NCBI GenBank assembly: GCA_021234155.1
Contig: JAJEKV010000039.1
Location: 1,366,001-1,430,000, forward strand
Source of the DNA: Isoetes taiwanensis
Taxonomy: Eukaryota; Streptophyta; Lycopodiopsida; Isoetales; Isoetaceae
Length of the DNA stretch: 64,000 bases
Reading direction: 5' to 3'
The notes under the pieces are model-generated. The model saw nothing but the letters and a program-made list of their open reading frames with translations. It was not told the origin of the DNA and did not search any database. Positions 1 through 11,827 of this stretch are shown here, in pieces (positions within the stretch are counted from its first letter, which is position 1; every line of letters starts with the position of its first letter). Position numbers and translations under genes: made by a program.

Positions 1-690
1 AAGTGCAAGTAGCAGATTTTAATGCACTTGTTTCATCCACAAGAATTGAGAAGAATTCTGTGGCAACATGCTTATCCTCTGAGTTCTAATTTCTAGAATA
101 ACATTACAGCACATGAGGTACTATTTCGTAGATTTATCACAAACTTAGGAGTCTTGCAAGATCATTTTTGTATTAAGCATGTGGTTGAAGGAGTGGAAAT
201 TGATGGTATATTAGATCTAGAAGCATTGAAAGAACAGCCAGGATTATTTGGGTCAACTATGTATGCCCAATTTGGCATGTTAGAAAAGCCACTAGAGCAG
301 GGTGCAGTTACAAGATTATGGGTCAAATTGACCACTCATCAATATTTAAAGGCTGCTGTGAGTGAATACATCAAGTTGGCAAATCTAGTTTTGACAATGA
401 TTCTTGGTAGCGTGGAAGATGAGCAACCTTTTAGCTCACTTTCTTTTATAAAGAATAAGTTGTGCAATAGATTGGATGCAAACTTAGATGTCACAATGCA
501 TTTATTCAAGTGAAAACACTCATTAGAAACTTTTCCATATGATCGAGCTTTTCAAATGTGGAAAGATGCAACGAATAGAAGAGGAGCTACCTCTGTGCAT
601 GACATACAACGCGATGATAATCGCCCAATCATTCAATATCAACAAGAGTTAGATGCCAATGCATGGCATGTTGAAAACCTCTAGAAGGTA
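1..690 (+). pseudogene. hAT-family transposase C-terminal remnant
   Basis: The plus strand encodes the C-terminal part of an hAT-type transposase-like protein. The longest open piece (154-513) ends with the block EDEQPFSSLSFIKNKLCNRL. This matches the hAT dimerisation region, in which an E-R-x-F-S core is followed by an iK.kLRNRL helix. A second piece beyond the stop at 511-513 continues with AFQMWKDATNRRG, also usual for the end of these proteins. Upstream, in the same frame, there is recognisable coding sequence interrupted by stops near 90-105. No zinc finger or catalytic half is present, because the window edge cuts it. The family also includes domesticated ZNF862-like proteins, so transposon versus domesticated origin cannot be decided from this fragment. 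Confidence 0.6.
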
Positions 691-3070
691 TGTTTCTAAT
701 TTCTGCACTTGAATTTGCCAAAACTGAAAGTTTTTAGAAAGTATTTACTAAATCTAGAAGGTATATTTTCCAACTTGTGTTTCTTTTCAGCTTGTTTTGT
801 TGCTTCAGTCATGCTTCTATTTGTATTCCCCATTGACAATAGTCAAAGGCAATCTGATGTCCTAAATGAATCTGTGCATTGAATAACATTTCATAGTGGT
901 TTATGATTTTGGATACCCGCTAAAGCTTCTGACCTGCCAAAATCTTCCTGCTACTCAAGCAGAATTTTTTATTCTCTTACGCCTGTATTTTCTTGTTGTA
1001 TATGACATCAAACACCTCATCAGATTCAAAGACATGTGTAAGCCTTAATAGGGTAGCTGAAGCTCTGAAAGTGGAACGTATTGGTCCTTCACATCAAGCT
1101 GGTTTTGATAGCCTTGTGACATCCTGTGTATTTTGAAAGCTGAAGAGGGAACATTTTAATGGATGTACAGAGCAACATGCAGGTGTACTCGATGGATTGG
1201 GTGTAGATATTGGTAAAATTTAAGTGATGCAATGTTCTTTCCTTATTTGCATGCTATACTTGTTGCTGCTGATAAGCAAGATATAGCAGCACAGTCCATT
1301 TATCTCAACTTTAACTTTTGGCAAACATAACATATTTCTGACTCATTCTGTGTTCTTTTCCAGAAGCTAGAATAGAGTAGATATTGGCTTTATTTGTACA
1401 GTTAAATGGAAACACATCATTAACACTAGTTGATACTCTCTTCTTAGTCTGTGCCCCTTATTCATGTAGTCAGCATACATATGCTAATGCTATAGTTGTT
1501 GCGGCTGATAAGCAAGATATAGCAGCACAGTCCATTTATCTGAACTTTAACTTTGTACAAACATAACATATTTCTGACTCATTCGGTGTTCTTTTCCAGA
1601 AGCTAGAACAGAGTATGACTTGATGTGAATCCTTATTTTGTTCTATCAGGCCCTATTACACAGGTAAGGTTGATAGATGGCACAAGGGCATGTCAAAAGT
1701 ATGACATTTCTAGTATTTCTGATACTTGTTTTCTGGCATATGCAGGACACATTCATTTCATGAAGACCAAAACAAAGCCAAAATCTACCTTCTATACATG
1801 TTTGTTAAGAACCTGTTCTTTCTACTGTTAACAGCATAATGTTAGATTGAAATGAATTCAAACTTTTGCTTTCCTTTTTATCATGATGAACAGTTGTTTT
1901 TGCTCTGCAATTCCTTAGCTTTTAACAGAAGCTCCTTGTTTCAAAATTTTTGAACTGTTTGTTATCTACTTATATGGGGTTAGAATAATAGATCTGAGAA
2001 TAATTAGGCCCTGCATAGAAGCAGCAGTAGATGTGCATGCAGGTGGAAATACATGGGTGATTGTGTTTGCAGCATCTGATCTTAAATTTACATGTGAATT
2101 TGTCATCTGCAGCATCTGGTGGTAAATTTTAAGGCCGATGAAGATGAACAGTGATTTGGGCAGTGCAGTTAACAATAGTGATTTTTGGCAACAAAATGAT
2201 CATTTTCATGATTGTTGGATGACATCTTATTAGATTGTAATGGTATCGGCGGCCAGATAGTATCCCGACCAGTTTCAATGCTTCAATCCCGACCAGTTTC
2301 AATTTCGACTAGTTTCAGTATATCGGCCATTTCCGTGTATTGGTATATCGACCATAATCTGCCAGATGGCATTTCTTCATTTCGATTCTTTCATTTCGAC
2401 CTTATTAACCATATCAAATTTTGTTTGTAACTTGTATATTATATAGGTGAATATTTGAATAACTTGGAAGTTTTAGCACATATTAACTTGATAGCCTTTG
2501 CAAAATGAGACTATTGATACTATAACATGTATAAATAGAGAAAATAGATACAATCTAAATAGATATACTGTGATTTACGCATCTATTACTAACAACTTTT
2601 ACCCATCCATGTATTTACAGGACGCCAAAATGCGCAATATAATTGTGCGCAAATAGAGCAATTTGGATTTGTTAAGTTTAGTATATGATTTTCTTTCCTA
2701 CTCGCAAAGGAACCTATGGCGCAAAACAAGTTTGAGAAGGTTCTAAAATGATAGGTGAACTATCGCGATCTCAATAATCAAAGGGGCTCTTCGACAAATG
2801 TTGACCTACTTAACATCTTTACATGTTAGATATACAGATGTGGCCAATGTCCCATGGTTTCGCCATTTAAGTTACAACCCCTTGTTGTAACAATTCAAAA
2901 ACGTGTCAGGCCAAACTATGCTTAGCAATTCATCCAAGGTAAGTAGTGGCCAATAGTTTACGCCCCTTCAAATATGTAGGGAGGTTAAAAAACAACCTGC
3001 ACATAAGTGATCGATGAGGAATCAAATAAACCAGTTTACATCTCATGCTTTAGAGTTGTTCACTTTTGAT
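690..3070. other. Gene-poor interval with a small duplication
   Basis: I see no convincing gene here. The stretch holds the 120-bp duplication annotated separately. It also has a low-complexity patch at 2,230-2,420 where short words such as CCCGACCAGTTTCAAT recur. Open frames are short and have no family resemblance. Confidence 0.5.
1259..1617 (+). repeat. Duplicated ~120-bp block (1,259-1,380 and 1,496-1,616)
   Basis: The block beginning with TGATAAGCAAGATATAGCAG and ending near CCAGAAGCTAGAA occurs twice, about 236 bp apart. The copies differ at only a few bases. Two of the differences are GCTGCTG against GCGGCTG and TTCTGTG against TTCGGTG, so both fall at CTG words. See the finding on CAG/CTG differences. 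Confidence 0.85.
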
Positions 3071-3146
3071 GATGTTAATTTTATTTATTTTATTTTATTT
3101 ATATAATGCTCACTTAGGACCTTGAGAGGCCATGGAGCACTAATAT

Positions 3147-4009
3147 TTACAACTTTATCAAAAATGATCGGTGTGTATCCACCTTGCTTATATATTCTCC
3201 TAACAAATATGGTTCCAAATTCAACAATGCTAGAAAGTCTTCCATGTATATGCTGAACTCATCTCTAATATGCTCATAAGCTGAGCAATGTAGAAATGTA
3301 TGTGCCTCATCCTCTACATCTCCCGAACCACACACTTCCTGTCTCCCATGGGAACTTTGAACCACCTGCCTACTTCAATTCCCAGACGATGAAAACTGGT
3401 TCTGTACCTGGCTATAATTTGTTTATATGCTTTTGGAATATTTGAACATAAGTAAGCTTGGCTTTTGTAATCTATAATGTTGTTGACTTCTTTTCTGTAG
3501 TGTACCATTCTACTACCTGGGGCAGCCCATAAGTAATCTATTGCAAGTCTTTCCAATATGGCTCTTGCCTCCTTTTTGTCACTAAACCAATTGGCTTCTG
3601 ACAACCCCCATTTATTAGCCCAATTCCAAAAATCTCTTAGCCACCCTTGCTCAGCATTAGCCATAGCTTGATGGGAGATTCGAGCTGGACTCTGTTCTCT
3701 AAGCCTATTTACAAAATTTACAGATTGGTATAGAGCTTCAAGCTCTAAGGGGAACATCCCAGCTTCTGCAAGCATGATTGCATATGGAATTTGAGCTTTG
3801 ATTCCCAGCTCCCCCCGCAAGAACATTTTCTGCACGGCTTCTATTTGGCTCCATAGCCTTGCTGAGCATCCTGGCCCCCATACTGGAGTTCCATATAGCA
3901 ATACTGTTTGTACTAATGTTTTGAAAAGCATTTTTTTCAGCTCCCAATCTATTAGAGATGCTTTATGGCACCTCGTAAGCATACTATACAAAGCTGATTT
4001 ACCTCCCAC
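3147..4009 (-). pseudogene. LINE C-terminal region with zf-RVT zinc knuckle
   Basis: Downstream of the RT, the minus strand encodes the region typical of plant LINE C-termini, including LLYGTPVWGPGCSARLW and VQKMFLRGELGI. After a frameshift near 3,340 comes the zinc-knuckle pattern CGSGDVEDEAHTFLHCSAY, which matches the zf-RVT family. The knuckle would bind RNA or DNA during target-primed reverse transcription. Coding ends near 3,147. Confidence 0.8.
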
Positions 4010-4039
4010 GACTCTTCTTTTTACACATTCCTTCCAATT

Positions 4040-5188
4040 CTATTTTGAAGCAAAATCAATGCCTAAATATTTGTAGCAGTCCACTATTTCAAGTGTATGT
4101 CCCTGGTAAAAGAAATTGGGTCTCTCCTTGGTTCCAAATATCATGATTTTGGATTTAGCCACATTCACTTTCATTTCCTTTGCCATGCAAAATAATTCTA
4201 GCCTGTGCAAGTGCTTCTGCAATATTTGTTTCTTGTTGGCTAATAATACCACATCATCTACATATAATAAGAGCTGGAAAAGGTATGTACCTATTTGTGT
4301 GCCTGATAGAGACTGATTTTTCAGCCATTCTTCTAGTTCATCAATGAATATGCCAAACAGAGTTGGAGATAACGGGCACCCCCGACGTACCCCCACCGTG
4401 CTTTTCACTAATGTGCTTAAATTCATAGAAACTTTAATCAATACCTCTGAATATAAGTGAGCTATGGCTTCTCTAATTTCTTCAGGGACCCCAATCTGTA
4501 TCATTCTCTCACTCAGTTTATCTCTTGGAACAGAGTCCAATGCTTTTGCAAAGTCAATAAATGCCACAAACAATGCTGCATTTGGATTTCTAGCCTTCTC
4601 CACTAATACTCGAAGTGCAAGGGCATGGTCTAAGGTATTATGCCCCTTCCTAAAACCAGCCTGGTATGGAGAGCGCTTGCTATGTTCTTCTGCCCAAGAA
4701 CTAACTTTATATTCCAGGAGACTGCCCATAATTTTAGCAAATGTATTTCCAATTAGAATTGTTCTGTAATTTGCTACATCCTTCTTGTCACCTGCTTTGT
4801 GAATTGGATGGACCATATTGGTCCTCCCACTATCAGGCAAACCACTTTTGAACCCTTCATTTATCAAGCCTGTAAGTGTGGACAAAGTCCTCTGTCCGCC
4901 CCATTTTAGGAGCTCCACACACACGCCCCATTTTAGGAGCTCCACACACACGCCATCCAAATCACATGCTTTATTATTAGCCATATCACTTAATATCTCC
5001 TTCACCTCATGTTCTTTAAAAGCAATGCATGCGCTGGAGGCCATTCTTGGCATGCTATTCTGACCACTCTTTTCATAGAGGTCTTTTACTAGTCGCATCA
5101 GGGCATCTTCCCTTAAACTGGAGCGCTCAAATCTGCCCTTAAACATATCCCAAAAGGCTTTTGGTGTATAATTGAGGTGCTCTGTCAA
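4040..5188 (-). pseudogene. LINE reverse transcriptase domain
   Basis: The protein (about 382 residues) has the RT blocks in order: FIDFAKALDSVPR, GVRRGCPLSPTLFGIFIDEL, and the catalytic box LLLYVDDVVLLANKKQ (YVDD at 4,253-4,264). All catalytic aspartates appear intact. A 27-bp in-frame tandem duplication at about 4,905-4,960 repeats the nine residues GVCVELLKW. This is unlikely to be tolerated in an active enzyme, or it marks local misassembly. The frame is lost just after the thumb region near 4,040. Confidence 0.9.
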
Positions 5189-5362
5189 TTCTCTTTGCTT
5201 TTTCTCTTTGCTTTTTCTTGAAGTAATCGCGCTTCTTTTTTCTCAAGAGTTGCTTTTACCATTTTGGTTTACATATGCAGCTTTTTGGCAATCTGTTTCT
5301 AGCTATCTTGCATTCCTCATCCCACCATGCATTGCAGGGTCTCCCATGAATGCGCTTTTTGG

Positions 5363-5773
5363 TCACACCAAATGTTTGCTTGCAGCAACCAATATTAACC
5401 CCGTAAAATGGTTTGCATCTGCTACAAATTGTCCTGACCATGTGGCTTGTTCCAATAAATCTTCAATGCACTTTTTATATGCTTCATGTAGGGTGTAATT
5501 CACTTTAATCTTAGGATGAAAGGGCTGCTGCTGTAAATCAGTTTCATGACATGTTCTAAGCATTATAAATAGGGATTTATGATCAGATTCTGGAAGCTTT
5601 TCACCAATCCAGAAGTCCTTAATCATATGTGCATCTTTAGCCAACAAATAATCAATTGTGCTTGCTTCAAAGTGGCTTACAAATGTGAACTTTCCTGAAT
5701 TCATGAAAGAACCAATGCCATTGATGATTTTTAGCCCACACATTGTTCCAAACTCTACGAGTAATTCGCCCAT
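5363..5773 (-). pseudogene. LINE endonuclease, C-terminal part
   Basis: This piece carries the end of the exonuclease-endonuclease-phosphatase fold that nicks target DNA. The motif STIDYLLA is followed about 23 residues later by LPESDHKSL, the catalytic S-D-H signature with the histidine present. The sequence ILNG-like KIINGIGSF and the turn GKFTFVSH precede it, as in other plant LINE endonucleases. The N-terminal catalytic N and E residues are not present. It is followed, after a frame change, by the linker to the reverse transcriptase. Confidence 0.8.
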
Positions 5774-5779
5774 GCTATA

Positions 5780-6680
5780 AAGTTCTCATTACAGCTTATG
5801 TCTTATCAAATCTTTCTCTGATGAAGCTAGATCGAATAGTTAAGATGTTTAATTCTCATCACTTCTCTATGGATAAATCCTGCCAGTTCAATAGAGCAAG
5901 CATCTAACTGACTAGCCAACAAGTGAACCACCTTATATATCATGATTTCGAGCAGGTTTAAGTAACATCTCATGAAGTTCTTGGATGAAAAACTTCCTGG
6001 CTTATATACGCCAATGGGGGGGTTCGCTGTTTTTTTATATGTAACCTATCTGCATACACAAGGGGGTATTTCCGACCCATTAACATACATATACGTTCAG
6101 TATGGGGTCCTTCTTTGGTGTTTTGGGCACTACCCTAGGTAAATTTTATTCAGAAGGGGTCAAAATTGGCAAAATCCATATATGGGGGCTTACTTTGCCA
6201 CCCCTTAAACGCAGATGGCATACCCCCCTTCCATATGAGTGCCTCCCACATGCACTAGATATGTCGTCCATGGCTAGGTTCCAATATGCAAACCCTTGCT
6301 AGATCATCATTTTGCCGTTATAGATTTGGACACCATCACGAGACTACATTATATCAAAAAGCTAATGGAGTTTACTCAAAATGCCAACTGATTCAAGAAT
6401 TTAGTCCACGAAATTGATGCAACTCACAGAGCGTTACTAGTATACCATGCTACTTTCCTACATCTCATGAACGAATGCCACCAATAACTGCCACAGTTCT
6501 AAGCTTGACGTCTATTACAACAATCCTTATTAGATTGTCCATCGATTCTTTCTGTCTTATACTTAGTAACATCTGCTATGAGCATAAATTTTTATTCACG
6601 TATTCCTACGATGTTTCTCAAAATTTCCCTGCATGATTTTTCTATTTTCTTAGTCAAACAATAAAGATTTCCAACTCCAA
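5780..6680. other. No gene seen
   Basis: AT-rich sequence with short open frames only, for example at 6,102-6,302. None resembles a known family. I see no RNA gene or structured repeat. Confidence 0.45.
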
Positions 6681-6686
6681 CACGGT

Positions 6687-6893
6687 TCAACAATAAATCA
6701 CAACCTTGCAAGCTTCGTTTACATTCCCACATTTGACATGTGCAGCAAGAAGTGCATCATCCAATATATGCACAGATTGAAACTCACACCTCATAGCACT
6801 AACATTGCCTCTGACTTTCAAAATGCCTAAGAAGAAAAATGTATATAGCTCCATGCCTGCACGCGTCATTTGCTCAAAGCAATCTAAAGGAAA
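6687..6893 (-). pseudogene. Pentatricopeptide repeat (PPR) protein fragment
   Basis: The minus strand reads FEQMTRAGMELYTFFFLGIL, then about 20 residues later LDDALLAAHVKCGNVNEACK. These match the two halves of plant PPR motifs: an M-x-x-x-G-x-x-x-x-x-F-T-F-x-x-x-L helix pair, and a 'D-A-L-x-x-x-x-x-K-C-G' repeat. Full PPR proteins bind organellar RNA and run to hundreds of residues. This is about two repeats with a stop at each end, so it is a relic. The phrasing TFLGIL...G.V.A is common in the large PPR families of ferns, mosses and lycophytes. Confidence 0.6.
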
Positions 6894-6899
6894 ATGACT

Positions 6900-8080
6900 C
6901 TTTTACTTTTCACTGTGGGAATCTAACGACAGGTAACAACCACATATTAATAACCCACTCATTCACCAAAAGTATCGCATTTTGCAAATCCAGTATTGCA
7001 TTGCACCTACAATATTCTCATTTTGCATTATGTCTGCAACATTTTTCAAAGCTCGTGCAAGTGGATTTACTTAGCTATTTGTGATACCCAATCAAATTTA
7101 ATCTTATTTGCAAATGCTTTGTCATAATGCTCTGATTCATCATATATATACCATTGCAAATAGTGTTGGTAGCAACCTATGATATGTTCTACCCAAAATG
7201 CTAACACATGATGGTGTTTTTAGATGGATAAATAAACCCTTTACACCAAACACACTAAAATAGATAAGTTATTCATTTTTCATGAATCTTTACAAAATTT
7301 TGCATCAGAATACAAAGTCTCTATGTTGTCTGGCAACTTAGAAAGTTTCGGTAATTTTCATTTTCTATGATTAGAGCAAAATACTTTTCTTTCCACATTC
7401 AAATAATTCTAGTCCATAGTCCCTCATCTTTTAATTCCAGTTGCAGTTGACCTCTTCCTTTGCAAACTTTTTATTATCTTTAATAGCAATCCTTTCCAAT
7501 AGCTCGTTCTTCACTATATTTTTTACCATCTATAGGCGCATCCTTGGTCATTTCTGGCATATCCTTGGCCATTCCTGGCATATTTGTTGTATGTTATGTT
7601 TTTTGTCTAATAATTTCCTTAGCTGTTAAATTCTAGATCCAATGGCAAAATGAATAAGAACTCAAATTTGGGTGTGGTAGATGACATGTATAGCTGCCCT
7701 ACTAAATATAGTAATTCTATCAAATAATAAAGTTTTTATTGAAGCCTTACAGACTCAAGGCTCAGCATGGGCCTGGCATTGCATTCGGTTCTTTGAAGGT
7801 ACTTGAAGAATAAAAGACATTTTGATCTACAATTCCTTAGTGCAAGGACCTTTTTAATACTTATAAGTAACCATCATTCAATTAAATTGGGTTTATGTCT
7901 TAATTTTGGGACAAATTTCATATTGCATGTTTTTAGTAGCATATTCAAATTCACACATTTCACCTCAAAATTATGAAAACGTAATATCATAGTCAATATT
8001 TCACAATATAGCACCATATCATAAAAACGTGATAACAAAAATTTACATAGTTATTCAACTTTCTTCAAGCACCCCCAATG
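6900..8080. other. No gene seen
   Basis: AT-rich intergenic sequence. A short repeat, ATCCTTGG(T/C)CATT(T/C)C, occurs twice near 7,540-7,580. Otherwise no structure stands out. Confidence 0.45.
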
Positions 8081-8083
8081 ATA

Positions 8084-11000
8084 TCATAGCCTTCTTCCTG
8101 ACATCCTGAGGTATTGTAATTCTCGCATTTCTAGCTGGAATAGTGTTTGGAGTCCATGAGTACAAAACACTTTCATAGTTAGCCAAAGATCAGGATCACT
8201 CGGATTTCTCCTCCATCTCTTTGTCCAACAATCTGAGTAGCTTTCTTTATCCGATACGTTGGTCAACTGATGCATTGGACACCACCATTCCACCCGCACA
8301 TGGTTGAAGTTAATATTACCTTCTTCTTTGCAAATATCAGAGATAGTGAACTCCAACCACACTGGATATGTATCTAAATCTGCTGGCTTTACTACCACAA
8401 ATTGGTGGCATTCCAGGTCAGTAGAAGGTTCATAAGCATCCATGCCTAGAAACTTTGGCCTATTGTTCTTAGGACCAACATAGTGTTTGTCAGAAGGAGG
8501 AGGAGCATATTGCTTGCGAATGCTACTTACAGTGTCATCAAAATCCTCAGCACCTGCTAAGGTCTTCCACCTAGTTTTAGGCAACCACCCTTCTTTCAAT
8601 TCATCTGAGGATGTGTCTATCTCCCCCAACAGGTTAATCACTTTCTTCCAGTAAGCCACCAAGGCACGGTTGGTGTCATCTGGATTGGTTTGCCAATGCT
8701 TTATATAGTCTTGGATTCCTTCCTTAGTCAATCCCAATTGCTTCACTTCTTCAGTAGGTTTTAAAGCTTTTGGTTGACCTAGAGGTATCATAGGCTTGTC
8801 ATTCTCATCTCTACGCCATATTTCCTCCCCTCCTCTCCACTCATCCTCTGAAGGTCTCATCTTCCATTGGAAGATTGGAATCCCATCTCTCACCCAAAAG
8901 TGAACTGCAGAGGCACGGAATGACCTTCAAGATCCAATGTATAACCATCCACAAAGCTCTTCCAATCGGGCACTTCTTCTATGAGAGAAGCTATAGGGTT
9001 TGGAGTGGTGCATTCATGCAAGATTTCCATTAGCCTAGGAAAGTTGGTCTTTGTTTTTTGCTTCGATTATACAACTATATTTGCCAAATAATGCATCCAC
9101 ATCCTCATGGGTATGCCGGGCATAAGAAACCCTAAATTAACTCTTTCAAATATCCCCACATTTGTTAAGTAGGATAGGAAAGAAAACATCCACTGTTCTT
9201 ATTTTGGCCAAAGCACAATTATCAAGTTGCAAGAGAAACCTTTTGGGTAGATCTTGAGGTTTAGCACGTGAAGTTGAAGCTCCAACATGTTCATTAGACC
9301 CATGCTTCCTAAACCTTGCCTTGCTGAACTTTTCAATATTGTTAGGGTTTCCATCTAACAATGCTCTATGTAGTGCCTAGCTAGCTGTAAGGTCCTGGAG
9401 ATGACCATTGTATCCATTTTCATAGTTTCTCAAACACCTCATGATACTCCCAATATGAAAATCTGGACCATCACTCCACAACTCCAAACTAAAATGGCCA
9501 TAGTAGGTTTGATTCTGCCCATGCAAGATTGCCCCAGTCATTGAGATCTGTAAAGGGTATGATATTCCACATGACTTTGGTATGTACTTGAATTGTGGAA
9601 GACAAGTCTTTTGCTGGTCCATCTTGTCATGTATAATACATAAATAGTTATTGGGTTCCAATGCAGATAAAGTCCTCCACATCCAATAACATGATCTACA
9701 TGATAGTTGGTGGTCATATGGTCCTTCATATGCTCCCTTATCCTAGCCCTTTGACTAGGTTGCACAGTCTTATCAAGAGTCTCCTTCAACTTAGCACATA
9801 AATTGCACTTTGCAAAGTTGTTTGAAGTTGCTATGGTGACATGATTGAAATGCTTCTTCTATAACCTACTAAAGCTAGGTTGGGATATTGGAAGAATTCC
9901 CAATTCTCGAAGTAGGGAATTCACTTCTTCAAAATACTCTTTTGAGTACAATGTGATGGCAACCTTTTCTCAACAAATGCTCTTCCCTTTTCATCCCTTC
10001 TACTTTTTGTGTGGCATAGACTGCGCATTGAAATCAATATATTTTTCAAATATCGCCACGGCAGCCAAGGTGCTAATTTGTTGGTCTCAACAAACCATTA
10101 TTTCCATGTAAAGCAATCATGTTCCCCCTGCTTTTTTTTTTTGCCAATTATGCCATGAAGAAGTTGGAATTGCATGGATACTCCGCCATGCTTTTGCACA
10201 TATCCATTTGCCTAGCAAAGGGTATATTTTTCTGTTTGGGTTTCTTTCATCTTGAAGTGCATGCTTTCGAAGATTGTGTACATGTAGGTCCTCCTCTCAT
10301 CAACGAGTGTACTCTTGAAAAGTGGCTCTTGCTTCCACCAATTGTTCTATTGTAAAGAATTGCATACAAGCACTCCAACAACAATCTGAGCCCCTAACCT
10401 TCACCATTGTCTCACGTTTGGTGTCACTATTCAACTTGGCTCTTTTGCTAGGATAATGTCGGCAACCGATACTTCTCCCCTTTTGCCTAGGTTTAGAGTT
10501 CCAAGCGCCAATGGATCAATATCAAGACAATCATTGTCCCCAACAACCTCGGGCTACGGAAAAATATAATCCTCCACAAATTGAACACTACTTATAGGCC
10601 ATGCCATGATGCAAGGAACCTCCAATTGCTTGACACAACCAAAACATTCCTTGTCACCCAAACCTTTACCTTTCCAGTTGTCTTCCAACATCAAAATTGC
10701 AATACCAATATTGTCTTCCCCTAGCCTTTCATCATTAACTGCTTGACCAGGATCTGCTAGCACAATGACTCCTTGGCCTACTATTTCCTTGTTGCACTTG
10801 TGCATGATTCTCACCTTCTTGTTCCTCCATTGCACCCTACTATCTAAACATATGTAATTCAGTCTCATATTTTTCTTTTTTCTTTTTTCGTGTTCTCCGC
10901 CGCAATCTAGATTATGCTCTCTTCGCCACATGTACGGCCAGCTTAAAATAGGAAGATTAGCCGCGGATCTGTGGCATCTGGTCTGTGGCTGGCTCATCCT

Positions 11001-11463
11001 TATCTCCCGATGGTTTGCAGCTGTCGTCATCGAAATTGCTTGGTTTTTGCTGGAAGCCACTACACCACATGTTCAAGATTGCTGCCGAGGTCGTCGCCAT
11101 CTGTTATTTGCTATTTCTTTGGCTCGTGCGGCCTGCGGTGTTGTCGCCATTCTGCTTGGCCTCGAAGCGGCTCCGCCACACATTCATGAAGCATCCGATA
11201 TAAAGCCCGAGTTCCCTGCCGCTTTGCTTGCTCGAATTTGGGCTACTCGTATATTTGGGTATGGCAACGTACTTGATATTTCGGCAATGATTTGTGCGCA
11301 ATAGCCATGGGAACGCAAAGCTCAAACATCAATATCCGCTTCGGGCACCATCCGCTTCTTCAAATTACGGATCTTTGAATGGCTTTCTAGCATATGTTCC
11401 TCATAGCTTCGGGCAATGAGTTCTTTGCCTTGGCTTCTAAGGTATTCATATCTCGAGTCCATA
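8084..11463 (-). pseudogene. DUF7869-like (RNase-H/DDE-like) gene A, frame-broken
   Basis: On the minus strand, pieces in different frames line up block by block with gene B (30.9-33.8 kb). The order is: a domain with KNMRLNYICL...IMHKCNKEIVGQG (10,554-11,060); a cysteine block near 10,400; a zinc pair FAKCNLCAKLKETLDK (~9,800); YLCIIHDKMDQQKT (~9,610-9,650); LLQLDNC (~9,230); GFLCPAYPHEDVDALFGKY (~9,085-9,140); VPDWKSFVDGY (~8,940); and a C-terminal domain with VRVEWWCP (8,084-8,893). The three acidic blocks (HDKMD, QLDN, HEDVD) suggest an RNase-H-like or DDE transposase-like fold; that is inference. At least five frame changes are needed. An upstream coiled N-terminal segment beginning MDSRYEYLRSQ (ATG at 11,461-11,463) may be the true start. 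Function is unknown. It could be an old transposase or a domesticated gene. Confidence 0.65.
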
Positions 11464-11827
11464 GCGCCAAATCCATGCCCGAATGGCTTTCTAGCGGATG
11501 TACCCCACAACTTCGTGCAATGTGTTGTTGCCTTGCCTCTAGCCCTAGGTTTTAAACTTACGTTTTAACCTTTGTGTGTTTGCTCATATTTTTTTTCTCG
11601 TTCAATCGCATAAACGTACTTTAAAGCGTCCCGGAATTCTCCTTGCAGATTATCTTCATGAAAAGCGGTTACATCTCCGCTTCTTTTTGCCCTGTCGTTT
11701 GCGGTTAATATGTTCTCTAAATGGTGATCAGTTCTATCGCCATATCTTCAAGGCATCTAAGGTTAGTCTTTACTTATTTTTTTTACTTAAATGTCGCATC
11801 TACTTTTTTTCGCATGTTGTTGCAATG

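Larger units (their letters stand above)
3070..5773 (-). mobile_element. Degenerate LINE (non-LTR retrotransposon), minus strand
   Basis: Read on the minus strand, this stretch carries in order the end of an APE-type endonuclease, a reverse transcriptase, a long C-terminal region and a zinc-knuckle tail. That is the layout of plant LINEs. The 5' part (ORF1 and the start of the endonuclease) is missing, so the copy is 5'-truncated. The reading frame breaks near 5,360-5,440, 5,190-5,250, 4,010-4,040 and 3,340. Just past the 3' end the minus strand has a TAAAA/TAAATAAA-rich stretch (plus-strand T-rich 3,070-3,107) that may be its tail. I did not identify target-site duplications. Confidence 0.85.

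Noticed and set aside
10930-11304. Plus-strand open frame of 124 codons
   Set aside because: It overlaps the minus-strand gene A N-terminal segment that aligns with gene B. The plus-strand frame has no homologue and is likely antisense shadow.
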